Notes under the pieces: generated by a model
What the model saw: the letters and a program-made list of their open reading frames with translations, nothing else
What the model was told of the DNA's origin: nothing
The model's database searches: none
Program-made: the position numbers and the translations under genes
Shown here: positions 46,023 through 55,247 of the stretch, piece after piece
How positions within the stretch are numbered: position 1 is the stretch's first letter
Layout: the number at the start of each line of letters is the position of its first letter
Origin: an uncultured Sphingomonas sp.
GTDB taxonomy: Bacteria; Pseudomonadota; Alphaproteobacteria; Sphingomonadales; Sphingomonadaceae
Direction: 5' to 3'
DNA length: 64,000 bases
Assembly: GCF_937871615.1 (NCBI RefSeq)
Contig: NZ_CALMPA010000022.1
Span: 124,001 to 188,000, forward strand

Positions 46023-46637
46023 CTATTCCTGCGCGGCCTTCGCGGCGAGAAAGGCCGGTCGACTGTTCAATCGCTCCCAATAGGCCGCGATTTCGGGGCT
46101 GAATTTGTGTTCGAGGCCGAGATTTCGCGCCAGCAACAGCGCATAGCCGACGCACAGATCGGCCATGGTGAAGCGCCCCGCGCACAGCCATTCCCGCTCC
46201 GCGAGCGTGCGGGTCAGGTGGCGCAGGCGCGACAGGAACCATTGCGTATAATCCGCCACCGCCTGATCGAGCCGGCGTTCCTTCGGCTCAAGCCGAGTGT
46301 AGCGCAGGATGATCGTCTGCGGGAAAGTGAGCGTCGCCTCGCTGCGATGCAGCCAGTCGAGCCACAACGCATAATCGGTCTCATCAGCGCCGACGGCCAG
46401 GGGCGACGGGCCGTAACGGGTGGCGAGATATTGCGGGATCGCGGCGGATTCGGTCATCCGAACATCGCCGTCGATCAGCAGCGGGATCGTGCCGAGCGGA
46501 TTCTGTTCGAGATATTCGGGGCGGAACAGCCGGGGCGGGAAGGGCAACATATGCAGGCGATAGGGTAGCCCCATCTCCTCCAGCGCCCAGAGCGCGCGGA
46601 ACGAACGCGCATCGGCGCAATGATATAGTTCGATCAT
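46023..46637 (-). CDS. Glutathione S-transferase
   Basis: A 204-residue soluble transferase. The thioredoxin-like N domain opens MIELYHCADARSFRALWALE with NPLGTIPLLIDGDVRMTESA, the glutathione-binding cis-Pro and Ser-type residues. The helical C domain contains GRFTMADLCVGYALLLARNL, the N-capping box. The electrophilic substrate is unknown. Confidence 0.9.
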   Translation of the reverse strand: MIELYHCADARSFRALWALEEMGLPYRLHMLPFPPRLFRPEYLEQNPLGTIPLLIDGDVRMTESAAIPQYLATRYGPSPLAVGADETDYALWLDWLHRSEATLTFPQTIILRYTRLEPKERRLDQAVADYTQWFLSRLRHLTRTLAEREWLCAGRFTMADLCVGYALLLARNLGLEHKFSPEIAAYWERLNSRPAFLAAKAAQE

Positions 46638-46669
46638 GTCCGTCCCCTATCCGCCCATGCCTGCGCGGT

Positions 46670-47470
46670 TCAGCGTGGCTTGACGAATTTCAGCGTCATG
46701 CGATCGCTTTCGCCGATCGCGGCGTAACGCGCGCGATCCTTGTCCTTCTCGGCATAACCCGGCGGCAGCGTCCACACGCCGCCCGGATAATCATGCGTAT
46801 CCTTGGGGTTGGCGTTCACCTTGCTTTCGCCCACCAGCCGGAATCCGGCCTTTGTGGCGTAAGCGATCACGCTCGATCGCTTCATATAGCCGCTTTTGCC
46901 TTCCTCCACGCCGCGCTGATTCTCGGGCAGGTGATGCTCCTCCACGCCCAGCACGCCGCCCGGCTTCAGCATCGCGAACATCTGGTCGAACGCGGCCTGT
47001 GTGCGGTCGGTCGCGCCGAAGCGCCAGTTATGGACGTTGCGGAAGGTGAGGACGACATCCGCTGTCCCGTCGGGCACGCGCGCCTGCCCCGCGGCGGCGG
47101 GAAAGATCGCGTGGCGCAGCCCCTTGTACACCGCCGGATGCGCCGCCGCGAGCGCGCGCACCCCGTTCAGCCCCTTGTCGCTGTCGGCGGCGGCGTAAAG
47201 CACGCCGCGCTTGAGCAGATAGGGCGCCAGAATCTCGGTATACCAGCCGCCAGACGGCCAGATTTCCACAACGGTATCGGTCGGCCTGACCCCGAAGAAG
47301 GCGAGCGTTTCGACCGGATGGCGGTAACGATCGCGCGCCACGTTCGCCGGCGTGCGGCTCGGCGCGTTCACCGCGGCGCGCAACGCCGGAGACGGCGCCG
47401 GCTCCGCGGCGAGCGCGGCGACAGGCAGCAGGGCGGCGGCAATCGGAACCAGGGCAAGCGCGCGCATCAT
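46670..47470 (-). CDS. Exported methyltransferase-fold protein (COG4798-like)
   Basis: A 266-residue protein with a clear signal peptide (MMRALALVPIAAALLPVAAL). A class I methyltransferase fold follows: TVVEIWPSGGWYTEILAPYL at the SAM-loop position, GTADVVLTFRNVHNW, and FAMLKPGGVLGVEEHHLPEN. The GxGxG loop is altered to WPSGGW. Export is unexpected because SAM is cytoplasmic; the family may bind another ligand. GGGAGAGA lies before the double ATG; 47470 is used. Confidence 0.82.
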   Translation of the reverse strand: MMRALALVPIAAALLPVAALAAEPAPSPALRAAVNAPSRTPANVARDRYRHPVETLAFFGVRPTDTVVEIWPSGGWYTEILAPYLLKRGVLYAAADSDKGLNGVRALAAAHPAVYKGLRHAIFPAAAGQARVPDGTADVVLTFRNVHNWRFGATDRTQAAFDQMFAMLKPGGVLGVEEHHLPENQRGVEEGKSGYMKRSSVIAYATKAGFRLVGESKVNANPKDTHDYPGGVWTLPPGYAEKDKDRARYAAIGESDRMTLKFVKPR

Positions 47471-47535
47471 TCTCTCCCGTTTGATCTGTCGGTCCGGCGG
47501 CGCTTCCACACGCGCGCAGGCCGGGGCGGCGACGC

Positions 47536-50001
47536 TCAGCGCAGCGTCGCCACGTCCATCCAATCATCCTCGCCGCCGCCGATCGGGTCGCCGGGCGGGA
47601 TCGTGCTGGTGCGCGGTCGTTCGGCGACGAGCTTTTCAAGCGCGCGCGGATCGCCCAGGCGCCGCGCGAGATCGCCGGCCCAGTCTGCGTCCGCGCCCCG
47701 ACGGCGCGCGAGTTGGTCGGCGACGCGGTTGAGGCGCGCGTTGATCGTGCCCGCGACATCCGGGCTGGTCTGTTGCCGATGCGCGACCTGCGCCAGCGTC
47801 ACGATGGTGCGATAGGCGATGCGCCGCTGGAGCGCGTCGGTCTGCGCGGGAAGCGTGGCGGCGAGCAGCCGGTCGAGCAGTTCATCCAGCCCGAGCGCGC
47901 CCGGATCGGCCGCGTGCTGGATCGCGACGCGCTGCAGCCGGCTCGGCGCGAGCAACGTGTTGAGCGTCACCTCCGCTGCGACATCGGCGGCGATCAGTGG
48001 ATCGAACACCGGCCCCCCGGCGGTCGCGAACAGTTCGATATCATATTGGCGATTGTCGCTGCCGTTGCGCGCCGCCGACAGCAGCGGCGGCAATGACGCG
48101 GGCACGCGCAACTGATCGGATGCGAGCGTCGCGAGCAGCGCCGACAGCGCGGCGCGCTGCCGCTCGGCGGAGACGGGCGGCGCCGCTTCATGCCCGCCGC
48201 CGGAAACGGCGAACGAGAAATCGACCCCGCCGACCGATTTGGCCGCCGCGGCGACCTGATAGCGGTGCAGCAGCCACACCGGCACGAACCGGCGGCGCAG
48301 ATTGGCGACCGGCTCGCCCGCGCTGAGGTTCGCCAGCCCGAAGCGATCGACCGCCACGCGCCGCACCTGCATCAGCCGGTTCAGCTCGGCGATCGGATCG
48401 TCGCCATCGTCCCACAATGCGCCCCATGGCTGCGCCGTATCGGGGGCGCGGGCATTCTCATCGGGCACGTAGCGCAGCCCCGCCGAGACTGCGGCGACGG
48501 CGTGCGCGTCGGCCTGCGCGTCGTCACCATAGAGCCATTGCACGGTGGCCATGTCCCACCGGCCCACGCCGGTGCCATAGGCGTCGGACAGATCGGGCTT
48601 GCCGTCCACCAGCCCGATGCGCGGCGCCGGATAGTCCATCACGGATGCGCGATCCTGCGTGCTGGCGGCGAAATTGTGCGCGAAGCCGAGCGAGTGGCCG
48701 ACCTCATGCGCGCCAAGCTGGCTCAGCCGGGCCAGCGCCACGCGGATCGGATCGTTCGGGCCGCCGCTGCCCATCGACGCGGCACCGACCAGCCCTTCGA
48801 ATATCTGGATATCCTGCCGCGCGCGCAGCGAGCCGAGCACGACCATGCCCTTGACGATCTCGCCGGTGCGCGGATCGACGATTTCCTGCCCGTAGGACCA
48901 GCCGCGCGTCGCGCGATCGACCCAGTTCACGATATTGTAGCGCACGTCCATCGGGTCCGCGCCTTCGGGCAGCAACTCGCCACGAAAAGCGTCGATATAG
49001 CCGGCGTCGTCGAACGCCCGGCCCCACCAGTTGATGCCCTTCAGCAATGCGCCGCGGATCGGCTCCGGCGTATCACGGTCGAGATAGAAGACGATCGGCT
49101 TTTTGACGCGCGAGCGCGCCGCGCCGGGATCGACCTTTTCGAGCCGGAAGCGATTGGCGAGATCGCGCACCGCATCGGTGCCGAGCGGCGCGGCGAAATC
49201 CACCACCTGGGTGGAGAAGCCGCCGATCCGGGGATCGAAGGGGCGCGACACGAAGCCGGGAGCGGGCAGCCGCACGAAGCTGTGATGCACGGTGAAGCTT
49301 ACGTTGTGCGGATCGGGAACGATATTCTCCACCTCGTCGCCCGGCTTTTCGGACGTGAAGGTCTGGATCGCATCGACCTCGATATTGTCGGGGAATATCT
49401 TGATCGAGCCGGGATCGGCGGCGCTGCGCCTGTCATCGAGCCGGAATGCCTTGCCCGCGCCCTGCGCTTCACCCGCGACGAACGAGCCGCTTTCCTGATT
49501 GAGCGATTTGGCGATGCCAAGCGTGTCCTGCGCGAGGAACGGGGCGATGTCTATCACCAGCGCGCCACCGGGCAGCCGCTCGACGATATCGCCCATCCAC
49601 ACGGTCGAAATCCCGAAATCGCCACGATCCGCGCGCGTGCCGGCGGCGCGGAAGCGGGGATTTTCGAATTGAAGCGCAACCTTCCTGCCGATCGGGCGGA
49701 AAGCGAGGACGCGTGCCGGGCTCACCCGCCCGCGATCGAGGAAGGTGGGCGCCGAGCCGAGCCCGGTGCGCAGCGCGGTAGTATAGAGCATCCGAGCCGA
49801 GGTGCCGTCCGTCGCGGGGGCGGGGAGCGTCAGCAGGATGCGCCCGCCCGCTTTGTCGATATGTACCGCGAGCAGCCCGTCCCGCGCCTCGCTGCCGCGA
49901 AAGGCGTCGGTCGTTGCGGTTGGAGCTGGCGCGGCGGCGGCAAGCGGGGTTGCGACGAACATTATCGCCAGTCCAAGGGGTCGGATCAAACATGCCTCCA
50001 C
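47536..50001 (-). CDS. Exported zinc-dependent metalloprotease (DUF5117/DUF4953 type)
   Basis: An 821-residue protein with an N-terminal signal (about 22 residues). The beta-rich N-terminal half precedes the metzincin-like motif LGAHEVGHSLGFAHNFAAST (HExxHxxGxxH), with a Met-turn candidate ASVMDYPAPRIG. KPIVFYLDRDTPEPIRGALL and NIVNWVDRATRGWSYGQEIV are typical of this large family. Likely a periplasmic or outer-membrane peptidase. The start is GTG at 50001, with alternatives TTG 49989 or ATG 49962. Confidence 0.88.
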   Translation of the reverse strand: MEACLIRPLGLAIMFVATPLAAAAPAPTATTDAFRGSEARDGLLAVHIDKAGGRILLTLPAPATDGTSARMLYTTALRTGLGSAPTFLDRGRVSPARVLAFRPIGRKVALQFENPRFRAAGTRADRGDFGISTVWMGDIVERLPGGALVIDIAPFLAQDTLGIAKSLNQESGSFVAGEAQGAGKAFRLDDRRSAADPGSIKIFPDNIEVDAIQTFTSEKPGDEVENIVPDPHNVSFTVHHSFVRLPAPGFVSRPFDPRIGGFSTQVVDFAAPLGTDAVRDLANRFRLEKVDPGAARSRVKKPIVFYLDRDTPEPIRGALLKGINWWGRAFDDAGYIDAFRGELLPEGADPMDVRYNIVNWVDRATRGWSYGQEIVDPRTGEIVKGMVVLGSLRARQDIQIFEGLVGAASMGSGGPNDPIRVALARLSQLGAHEVGHSLGFAHNFAASTQDRASVMDYPAPRIGLVDGKPDLSDAYGTGVGRWDMATVQWLYGDDAQADAHAVAAVSAGLRYVPDENARAPDTAQPWGALWDDGDDPIAELNRLMQVRRVAVDRFGLANLSAGEPVANLRRRFVPVWLLHRYQVAAAAKSVGGVDFSFAVSGGGHEAAPPVSAERQRAALSALLATLASDQLRVPASLPPLLSAARNGSDNRQYDIELFATAGGPVFDPLIAADVAAEVTLNTLLAPSRLQRVAIQHAADPGALGLDELLDRLLAATLPAQTDALQRRIAYRTIVTLAQVAHRQQTSPDVAGTINARLNRVADQLARRRGADADWAGDLARRLGDPRALEKLVAERPRTSTIPPGDPIGGGEDDWMDVATLR

Positions 50002-50133
50002 GGTTTATGCGCGCGATGATGGCGGCAATCACGCGGTGCGGCAAGACGGCGCGGCGCCTGCCGGTTTTCCGTTTGGCGCCGGATCGCCGCCTGCGCTATC
50101 GCGTGCGAGCAGCGAGGCGAAAAAGGGCGTGGC

Positions 50134-51465
50134 ATGATGACCGCCAGGGGGCCGTCTGCCGGGGGGATGGGCCGGGAAACGCGGCGCGGGCGCTCACAGG
50201 AAGCAGGCGCAGGGCGCATAACCAATCGCTCGATCGTGATCGCCGCGCTTTCGACGATCATCGAATGGTATGATTTCACGCTCTATCTCTATCTCGCGAC
50301 GGTTCTGTCGCGGACCTTCTTCGGCGGCGGAAGTGCTGCGCTGGGCGAGACGCTGGCGGGGTTCGCCATCGCCTATCTGATGCGCCCGGTGGGCGCGATC
50401 GTCTTTGGTCATATCGGCGATCGTCACGGTCGCAGGCTGGCGATGCTGGTGTCGATGGCGATGATGACGGCGGCGATGCTCGCCACGGCCCTGTTGCCCA
50501 CTTATGCGCGGATCGGCCCATGGGCCGGTGGCCTGCTGCTTCTGCTACGCTGCATCATGGCGTTCTCCGTGGGTGGCGAATATACCGGCGTGGTCGCCTA
50601 TCTGCTCGAAGGCGCGCCGCCGGGGCGACGCGCGCTCGTCACCTCGCTGGCGTCGGCGGCGAGCGAGGTGGGAGCGCTGCTCGCGGTCGGCCTGTCGGCG
50701 CTCACCGTCGCGGCAATGGATCAGGCGAGCCTCGATCTGTGGGGCTGGCGCATCCCGTTCCTCGTCGGCGCGGGGCTGGCCGCGCTTATCCTCGTGGCGC
50801 GCTCGACGCTTGAGGAATCGCCGGATTTCGTCAGGCAACGGCTGACCGCCACGATACCCCGGCGACCATTGCTGCTCAGCCTCAGGCGGCATCGGTCGGC
50901 GATCGCGCGTGGCTTTGCGATATCGGCGCTCGGCTCGATCACTTATTATGTCGGGATCGCTTATGTCCCGAGTTTCATCACCAGCGTGAGCAGGATGGGT
51001 GAAGCACAGGCGTTGTGGCTTTCCACGCTGGCGGCGGCGGTGGTGATCCTGGTCACGCCGTTTGCCGGGATTCTCGCGGATCGGCTGGGGCGAAAGCGGG
51101 TGCTGCTGATGCTCGCTTTTGCCGGTGTGGTCGTGCCGATCTTCACCTTTTTCCTGATGGCACAGGGAATATTCTGGATGGCGCTGCTTGGCGCGATCGT
51201 GCTCGCCGCGCTTGGCGGCGCGGTCAGCGCGGTTGGCGCGGTGGCGACCGCGGAACTGTTTCCGGGCGAGGGGCGACTGAGCGGCCTCGCCTTTGGCGCG
51301 ACGACCGCCACCGTGCTGTTCGGTGGCCTGACGCCTTATCTCGCGCACCTGCTGATCGGGCGCACCGGCTCGCCGCTGATGCCCGGCATCATGATCGTGG
51401 CGGTGGCGCTCTGCGTGCTTCCGGTCCTGCGGGGGCTGCCCGAGGGGCAGGGGAGCGCGCATTGA
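50134..51465 (+). CDS. MFS transporter, metabolite:H+ symporter (ProP/ShiA-like)
   Basis: A 443-residue 12-helix transporter. STIIEWYDFTLYLYLATVLS at helix 1 is the signature of the metabolite:H+ symporter family. The loop 2-3 motif GHIGDRHGRRLA and the repeat in the second half, AGILADRLGRKRVLL, are present. Substrates in the family include proline/betaine, shikimate, citrate and ketoglutarate. AAAAGGG precedes the ATG. Divergent from the metalloprotease. Confidence 0.9.
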   Translation: MMTARGPSAGGMGRETRRGRSQEAGAGRITNRSIVIAALSTIIEWYDFTLYLYLATVLSRTFFGGGSAALGETLAGFAIAYLMRPVGAIVFGHIGDRHGRRLAMLVSMAMMTAAMLATALLPTYARIGPWAGGLLLLLRCIMAFSVGGEYTGVVAYLLEGAPPGRRALVTSLASAASEVGALLAVGLSALTVAAMDQASLDLWGWRIPFLVGAGLAALILVARSTLEESPDFVRQRLTATIPRRPLLLSLRRHRSAIARGFAISALGSITYYVGIAYVPSFITSVSRMGEAQALWLSTLAAAVVILVTPFAGILADRLGRKRVLLMLAFAGVVVPIFTFFLMAQGIFWMALLGAIVLAALGGAVSAVGAVATAELFPGEGRLSGLAFGATTATVLFGGLTPYLAHLLIGRTGSPLMPGIMIVAVALCVLPVLRGLPEGQGSAH

Positions 51466-51556
51466 GTGTCGAATTGTGTCTGGAGCAAATCCGCCTTTGC
51501 AGGCGATTGGAAGCGGTGCTTTACGCGCCTATATCCGCGCTCCAAGGAGATATGTC

Positions 51557-52531
51557 GTGAAGAAGAAGCCGGCCCGCGTTCTGGCCTTGTCCATGGTGGT
51601 GTTGAGCCTGTCCGGCGCGATCGCGACGGCGGCGGACGCGCGGCGCGGCGGCAGCTTCGGCAGCCGTGGCTCGCGGACCTATAGCGCACCGCGCCAGACC
51701 GATAATTCGCCGCGTTATGTGCCGCCGGTCGAACGCTCCATGGCGCCACGTTCGCCAGCGCAGGCGGCCCCCGGTTACAATCCGGCTGCGGCCCAGAATC
51801 AGGCCGCCCGGCCCGGCGGCAGCCGCTTCGGCGGATTCGGCGGCGGCCTGCTCGGCGGCCTGATCGCGGGCGGCCTGCTCGGCCATTTCCTCGGCGGCGG
51901 ATGGGGGCAGAGCGGCAGCGGCATGTTTGCCGCACTGATCCAGATCGCGGTGATCGGCGGCTTGCTGTGGCTGGTCATCGGCTTCTTCCGTCGTCGGCGG
52001 CAGCCGCAGGCGGCGCCGGTGATGGGCGGGAGCGTCGGCGACTTCAGCCCGTCGCCGTCGTCAGCCGGCCCCTGGGGTGGCGTGGCGACGCCACAGGCGC
52101 CGCAGCCGGTGGCGGATCAGGGCGCCGATCTTGCGATCACGACCGCCGATCAGCGCGATTTCGAGCAACTGCTCACCGATGTGCAGGATGCTTTCGGGCG
52201 CGAGGATTATGCGCGGCTGCGCGAACTCGCCACGCCGGAGATCATGTCTTATCTGTCTGAGGAACTGAGCCGGAACGCGACGCACGGGCTGCGCAACGAG
52301 GTGACCGATACGCGCCTGATCGACGCCGAGGTGTCTGAGGCGTGGAGCGAGGCGGGCGCCGATTATGCGACGATCGCGATGCGCTACGAAAGCCGCGACG
52401 TGATGCGCGATCGGGCCACCGGCGCGCTTGCCCAAGGCTCGCGCGATGCGCTCAGCGAGACGCTGGAATATTGGACCTTCGCGCGCGGCGTGGATCGCGT
52501 CTGGAAATTGTCGGCGATCCAGGAAGCCTGA
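51557..52531 (+). CDS. Tim44-domain exported/membrane protein
   Basis: A 324-residue protein starting from GTG at 51557 with AGGAGA at 51545-51550. A signal-like N terminus (ALSMVVLSLSGAIATAADAR) precedes a Gly/Ser/Pro-rich linker, a glycine-zipper stretch (GGFGGGLLGGLIAGGLLGHF), and a transmembrane helix near residues 122-142. The Tim44-like domain is at 190-324 (QRDFEQLLTDVQDAFGREDY, ETLEYWTFARGVDRVWKLSA). This domain binds lipid or partners at membranes; role unknown. Confidence 0.87.
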   Translation: MKKKPARVLALSMVVLSLSGAIATAADARRGGSFGSRGSRTYSAPRQTDNSPRYVPPVERSMAPRSPAQAAPGYNPAAAQNQAARPGGSRFGGFGGGLLGGLIAGGLLGHFLGGGWGQSGSGMFAALIQIAVIGGLLWLVIGFFRRRRQPQAAPVMGGSVGDFSPSPSSAGPWGGVATPQAPQPVADQGADLAITTADQRDFEQLLTDVQDAFGREDYARLRELATPEIMSYLSEELSRNATHGLRNEVTDTRLIDAEVSEAWSEAGADYATIAMRYESRDVMRDRATGALAQGSRDALSETLEYWTFARGVDRVWKLSAIQEA

Positions 52532-52553
52532 TCGCCGCCCTCGTGCGGCCGGT

Positions 52554-52967
52554 TCATTTGGGGCCGGTCGCCTGGCGCCTCACCAGTGACTGCAATCGCT
52601 TGAGATCGCGGTTGACCCATCGGGCATCCGCCGCGAACCGTTCATCGTCCATGTCGGGCTGACGAAACAATGTCAGCATCACCTCCGCGCCGTCATCGTT
52701 GGGCACGATGCGCAGCGGCACATGAACCTGCGATCCAGTGCCCGTTTCCACCCAGTGATCCATCACGCCGAACGCATTGTGCGGTGTGAAGCGGATGCGG
52801 ATCGGGCCTTCGGGGCCATCCGCAAGCCACGCATCCTGCGCGAAACGCAGGTTTGATTGCGCGAGCCCGGATGCCCAGTTCGGGAAGAATTCCGGGCGCC
52901 AGATTCGCTCATACAAGGCGCGCCATTCGTGGTCGATCGAGACGCTGAAAGTGCGCGCGGGCAGCAT
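52554..52967 (-). CDS. SRPBCC family protein
   Basis: A 137-residue START/Bet v1-like fold. It opens FSVSIDHEWRALYERIWRPE, has the beta segment IRIRFTPHNAFGVMDHWVET, and ends with a long helix (FAADARWVNRDLKRLQSLVR). It probably binds a hydrophobic ligand. Convergent with the Tim44-domain gene and divergent from the next esterase, with 144 bp between starts. Confidence 0.8.
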   Translation of the reverse strand: MLPARTFSVSIDHEWRALYERIWRPEFFPNWASGLAQSNLRFAQDAWLADGPEGPIRIRFTPHNAFGVMDHWVETGTGSQVHVPLRIVPNDDGAEVMLTLFRQPDMDDERFAADARWVNRDLKRLQSLVRRQATGPK

Positions 52968-53111
52968 GGCTTTTTTTCCGATTCCATGGAGGTGAGCCGA
53001 CGGACTGTAGCGCGAAAACCGCCGAAGTCGCGCGCTGAAGCCGTTGCGGCGGCGTTCGAGGCGGTTGCCTCGCAAGAATGGGGCGCCATAGTAGGCACAA
53101 GGAGAGAGAAC

Positions 53112-54053
53112 ATGTCGAGCCGTCACCTTGTCGATCCCGAAGTGGCGCCGCTGCTCGATCTCTGGCCGACCACCACGCTTACGGCGGAAACCCTGCCGCT
53201 GGCGCGCGGGCGGGCGATTCCCCTGCCACCGTTCGAGACAGCGGGAGTGGCGCTGGAACGGCGCGACGTGCCGGGGCCGGAGGGCGCGCCCGATATCACG
53301 CTCCACATCTATCGCCCGGAAAGCGCGGCCGGGCCGCTCCCGGCGATCTATCATATTCACGGCGGCGGCTATGTCCTTGGCGCGGCGAAGGATATGGAGG
53401 GCGTGCATCGCGGGCTTGTCAGGGAATTGGGCTGCGCGATCGTGTCGGTCGACTATCGCCTTGCGCCCGAGACCGTTTTTCCCGGCGCGATCGAAGATTG
53501 CTACGCCGGGCTCGGCTGGCTGTTCGGCGAGGCCGGGGCGCTCGGCATCGACGCCACGCGGATCGGCGTGATGGGCGAGAGTGCCGGCGGCGGGCTGGCC
53601 GCGGCACTGGCGCTGCTTGCGCGCGATCGCGCCGAATTCGGGCTTGCCTTCCAGCTTCTGATCTATCCGATGATCGACGACCGCACCTGCACCGCCGCCG
53701 ATCCCAACCCGCATGTCGGGGAATTCATCTGGAATGTGTCGAACAATCGCTTCGGCTGGTCGGCGCTGCTCGGGCATGAGCCGGGGATCAATGGCGTGTC
53801 GCATTACGCCGCCGCCGCCCGTGCGACGGACCTGACCGGCCTGCCGCCCGCGTTCATCTCGACCGGCTCGCTTGATCTGTTTCTGGAGGAGGACATGGAA
53901 TATGCGCGCCGCCTGCTACGCGCGGGCGTGCCGACGGAATTTCATGTCTTCCCCGGCGGTTTCCATGGCTATGATGTCATGCCCGACGCGCGGGTGAGCA
54001 AAGCGACGAGAAACGCGAGCCTCGCCGCGCTGCGCCGGTTCCTGCATGGCTGA
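53112..54053 (+). CDS. HSL-family alpha/beta hydrolase (esterase)
   Basis: A 313-residue esterase. HIHGGGYVLG is the oxyanion motif, GESAGGGLAAALALLARD holds the nucleophile, TGSLDLFLEED the acid, and PGGFHGYDV the His. GGAGAGA lies upstream of the ATG at 53112. It is similar in architecture to the esterase at 26236-27246 but distinct in sequence. Last gene with core-genome character before the composition shift. Confidence 0.9.
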   Translation: MSSRHLVDPEVAPLLDLWPTTTLTAETLPLARGRAIPLPPFETAGVALERRDVPGPEGAPDITLHIYRPESAAGPLPAIYHIHGGGYVLGAAKDMEGVHRGLVRELGCAIVSVDYRLAPETVFPGAIEDCYAGLGWLFGEAGALGIDATRIGVMGESAGGGLAAALALLARDRAEFGLAFQLLIYPMIDDRTCTAADPNPHVGEFIWNVSNNRFGWSALLGHEPGINGVSHYAAAARATDLTGLPPAFISTGSLDLFLEEDMEYARRLLRAGVPTEFHVFPGGFHGYDVMPDARVSKATRNASLAALRRFLHG

Positions 54054-54260
54054 CGATCGGATTCGGAGGCTGCCCTGGAGCACGTCTTCGCCAAGGATGA
54101 AGTGATGCCTATCGGGACAGCGCTTATCTTTGACCGGGAATGGTGGCTTACAGGACTCGGAAGGGCGGGCCATCGCGCAATCAATAATTTGATACCCGAC
54201 CGCCCCCGCTTGCTGCTGTCCACGGTGATGGGTGCCTACATAACCGTTGGTATAACACAT
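54054..54260. other. 207-bp intergenic region at the island boundary
   Basis: Both strands have open frames but none with a start, ribosome binding site and recognisable family. A+T content rises sharply near 54180-54260. It may contain remnants of a mobile element, but no terminal repeats were recognised. Confidence 0.4.
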
Positions 54261-54665
54261 TCAAAGATATGAAGTTATCTTCGGGGTGGTCATCCAGTTG
54301 TCGTGCAAACCATCTGAAAATCGAATCGGAAGATTGCCAAGCTCTTCCGGCGACACATCGTCTAGAGCGGCAACGTTGATTGATATGTAGTCGCCACCCA
54401 TCACATCGAGATGGCCGCGTCCAAACGGGCGCACGCCGCACGTGCGGCAAAAGAGGTGGTGGTTGGAATAACTGCCGAACTGATATTCGGAGAGGTCATC
54501 TTGCCCCGTGAGCAAACGAAAGTCGGATGGCTTTACCACGGTTCCCCACGAGCGGGTTTTGGCGCAGATCGAGCAATTGCACTTGCCGGTACCCGCACTG
54601 AGATCGAGGTCTACTTCAAACGTCACCTTGCCACAGTGGCAGCTTCCGCGATGGGATTTCTTCAT
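54261..54665 (-). CDS. GFA (glutathione-dependent formaldehyde-activating) domain protein
   Basis: A 134-residue zinc-binding protein of the GFA/CENP-V family. Metal cysteines appear as [21 protein letters not shown] and [15 protein letters not shown], the full set for two zinc sites. The start at 54665 ([12 protein letters not shown]) is preferred over an upstream ATG at 54719. Relatives are S-hydroxymethyl-glutathione synthases or uncharacterised. It faces the MarR gene across the dyads, so MarR may regulate it. Confidence 0.88.
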   Translation of the reverse strand: MKKSHRGSCHCGKVTFEVDLDLSAGTGKCNCSICAKTRSWGTVVKPSDFRLLTGQDDLSEYQFGSYSNHHLFCRTCGVRPFGRGHLDVMGGDYISINVAALDDVSPEELGNLPIRFSDGLHDNWMTTPKITSYL

Positions 54666-54724
54666 CGATTGATCCTCCGGTAAGATGAGCGTTGCTCTCC
54701 GGCGCTTGTTCAGGCGCAAAAATT

Positions 54725-54742
54725 ATGACAACATATTGTCAT
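54725..54742. promoter_or_regulatory. Dyad operator 1 between GFA and MarR genes
   Basis: ATGACAACATATTGTCAT is an 18-bp near-perfect palindrome (one mismatched pair). It overlaps the presumed marR start codon and shares the half-site GACAAC with the second dyad. Typical of a MarR autoregulatory operator. Confidence 0.65.
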
Positions 54743-55247
54743 GGGCAATTTGATACGGCAACGACAACATGTTGTCAAACGCATCCCTCGACCTGCTCGA
54801 TCGGCAAAGGGTGACGCCTTTTCCGAACTAGCGATCTGCGTGCTTCAAGCTGCCGGACATCTGACCCAAGCTGGAGACGCGCTTTCCGGGCCCTCCGGCC
54901 TGACCAGCGCACGGTGGCAGGTGCTCGCGGCTGCGGCGCGCGCGCCGTCAACTGTGGCGCAAGTGGCTCGGCTTTTGGGTGTTGCCCGTCAAGGCGTACA
55001 GCGGTTGGCCGACCTGTTAGTTGCCGAGAAGCTCGTTCGCTTTGACGACAACCCGGCACATCGGAAGGCCAAATTGCTGACGCTGACGCCTGTTGGGGCA
55101 AAAAAGCTCGCCGAGGTCCGCGATAGGCAGGCTGCTTGGGCGGATCGAATGGGTGACCAGTTTAGTGAGGCAGACCTGTGGCAGGCAAATCAGATTCTCC
55201 AGCAAGTCTTGGCGGCGCTTCGAGCCCACCCCGTGTCTGATGCCTGA
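54741..55247 (+). CDS. MarR family transcriptional regulator
   Basis: A 168-residue winged-helix regulator. The DNA-binding region is at residues 55-105 (LTSARWQVLAAAARAPSTVA, VARLLGVARQGVQRLADLLV, and the wing DDNPAHRKAKLLTLTPVGAK). The start at 54741 is the only good in-frame ATG but lies inside a dyad operator. A downstream non-ATG start cannot be excluded. Likely represses itself and the divergent GFA gene. Confidence 0.88.
   Translation: MGNLIRQRQHVVKRIPRPARSAKGDAFSELAICVLQAAGHLTQAGDALSGPSGLTSARWQVLAAAARAPSTVAQVARLLGVARQGVQRLADLLVAEKLVRFDDNPAHRKAKLLTLTPVGAKKLAEVRDRQAAWADRMGDQFSEADLWQANQILQQVLAALRAHPVSDA
54763..54776. promoter_or_regulatory. Dyad operator 2 between GFA and MarR genes
   Basis: GACAACATGTTGTC is a perfect 14-bp palindrome centred 36 bp after dyad 1, sharing its half-site. 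It falls inside the annotated marR frame, which either places the operator within the coding region or means the true start is further downstream. Confidence 0.65.

Noticed and set aside
48190..50019. Rightward 609-codon frame opposite the metalloprotease
   Set aside because: Antisense to a protein with an intact HExxHxxGxxH motif; no domain of its own.
53916..54260. Leftward frame at the island edge, possible transposase remnant
   Set aside because: Half of it is antisense to the esterase, and no transposase motif or terminal repeat could be identified.
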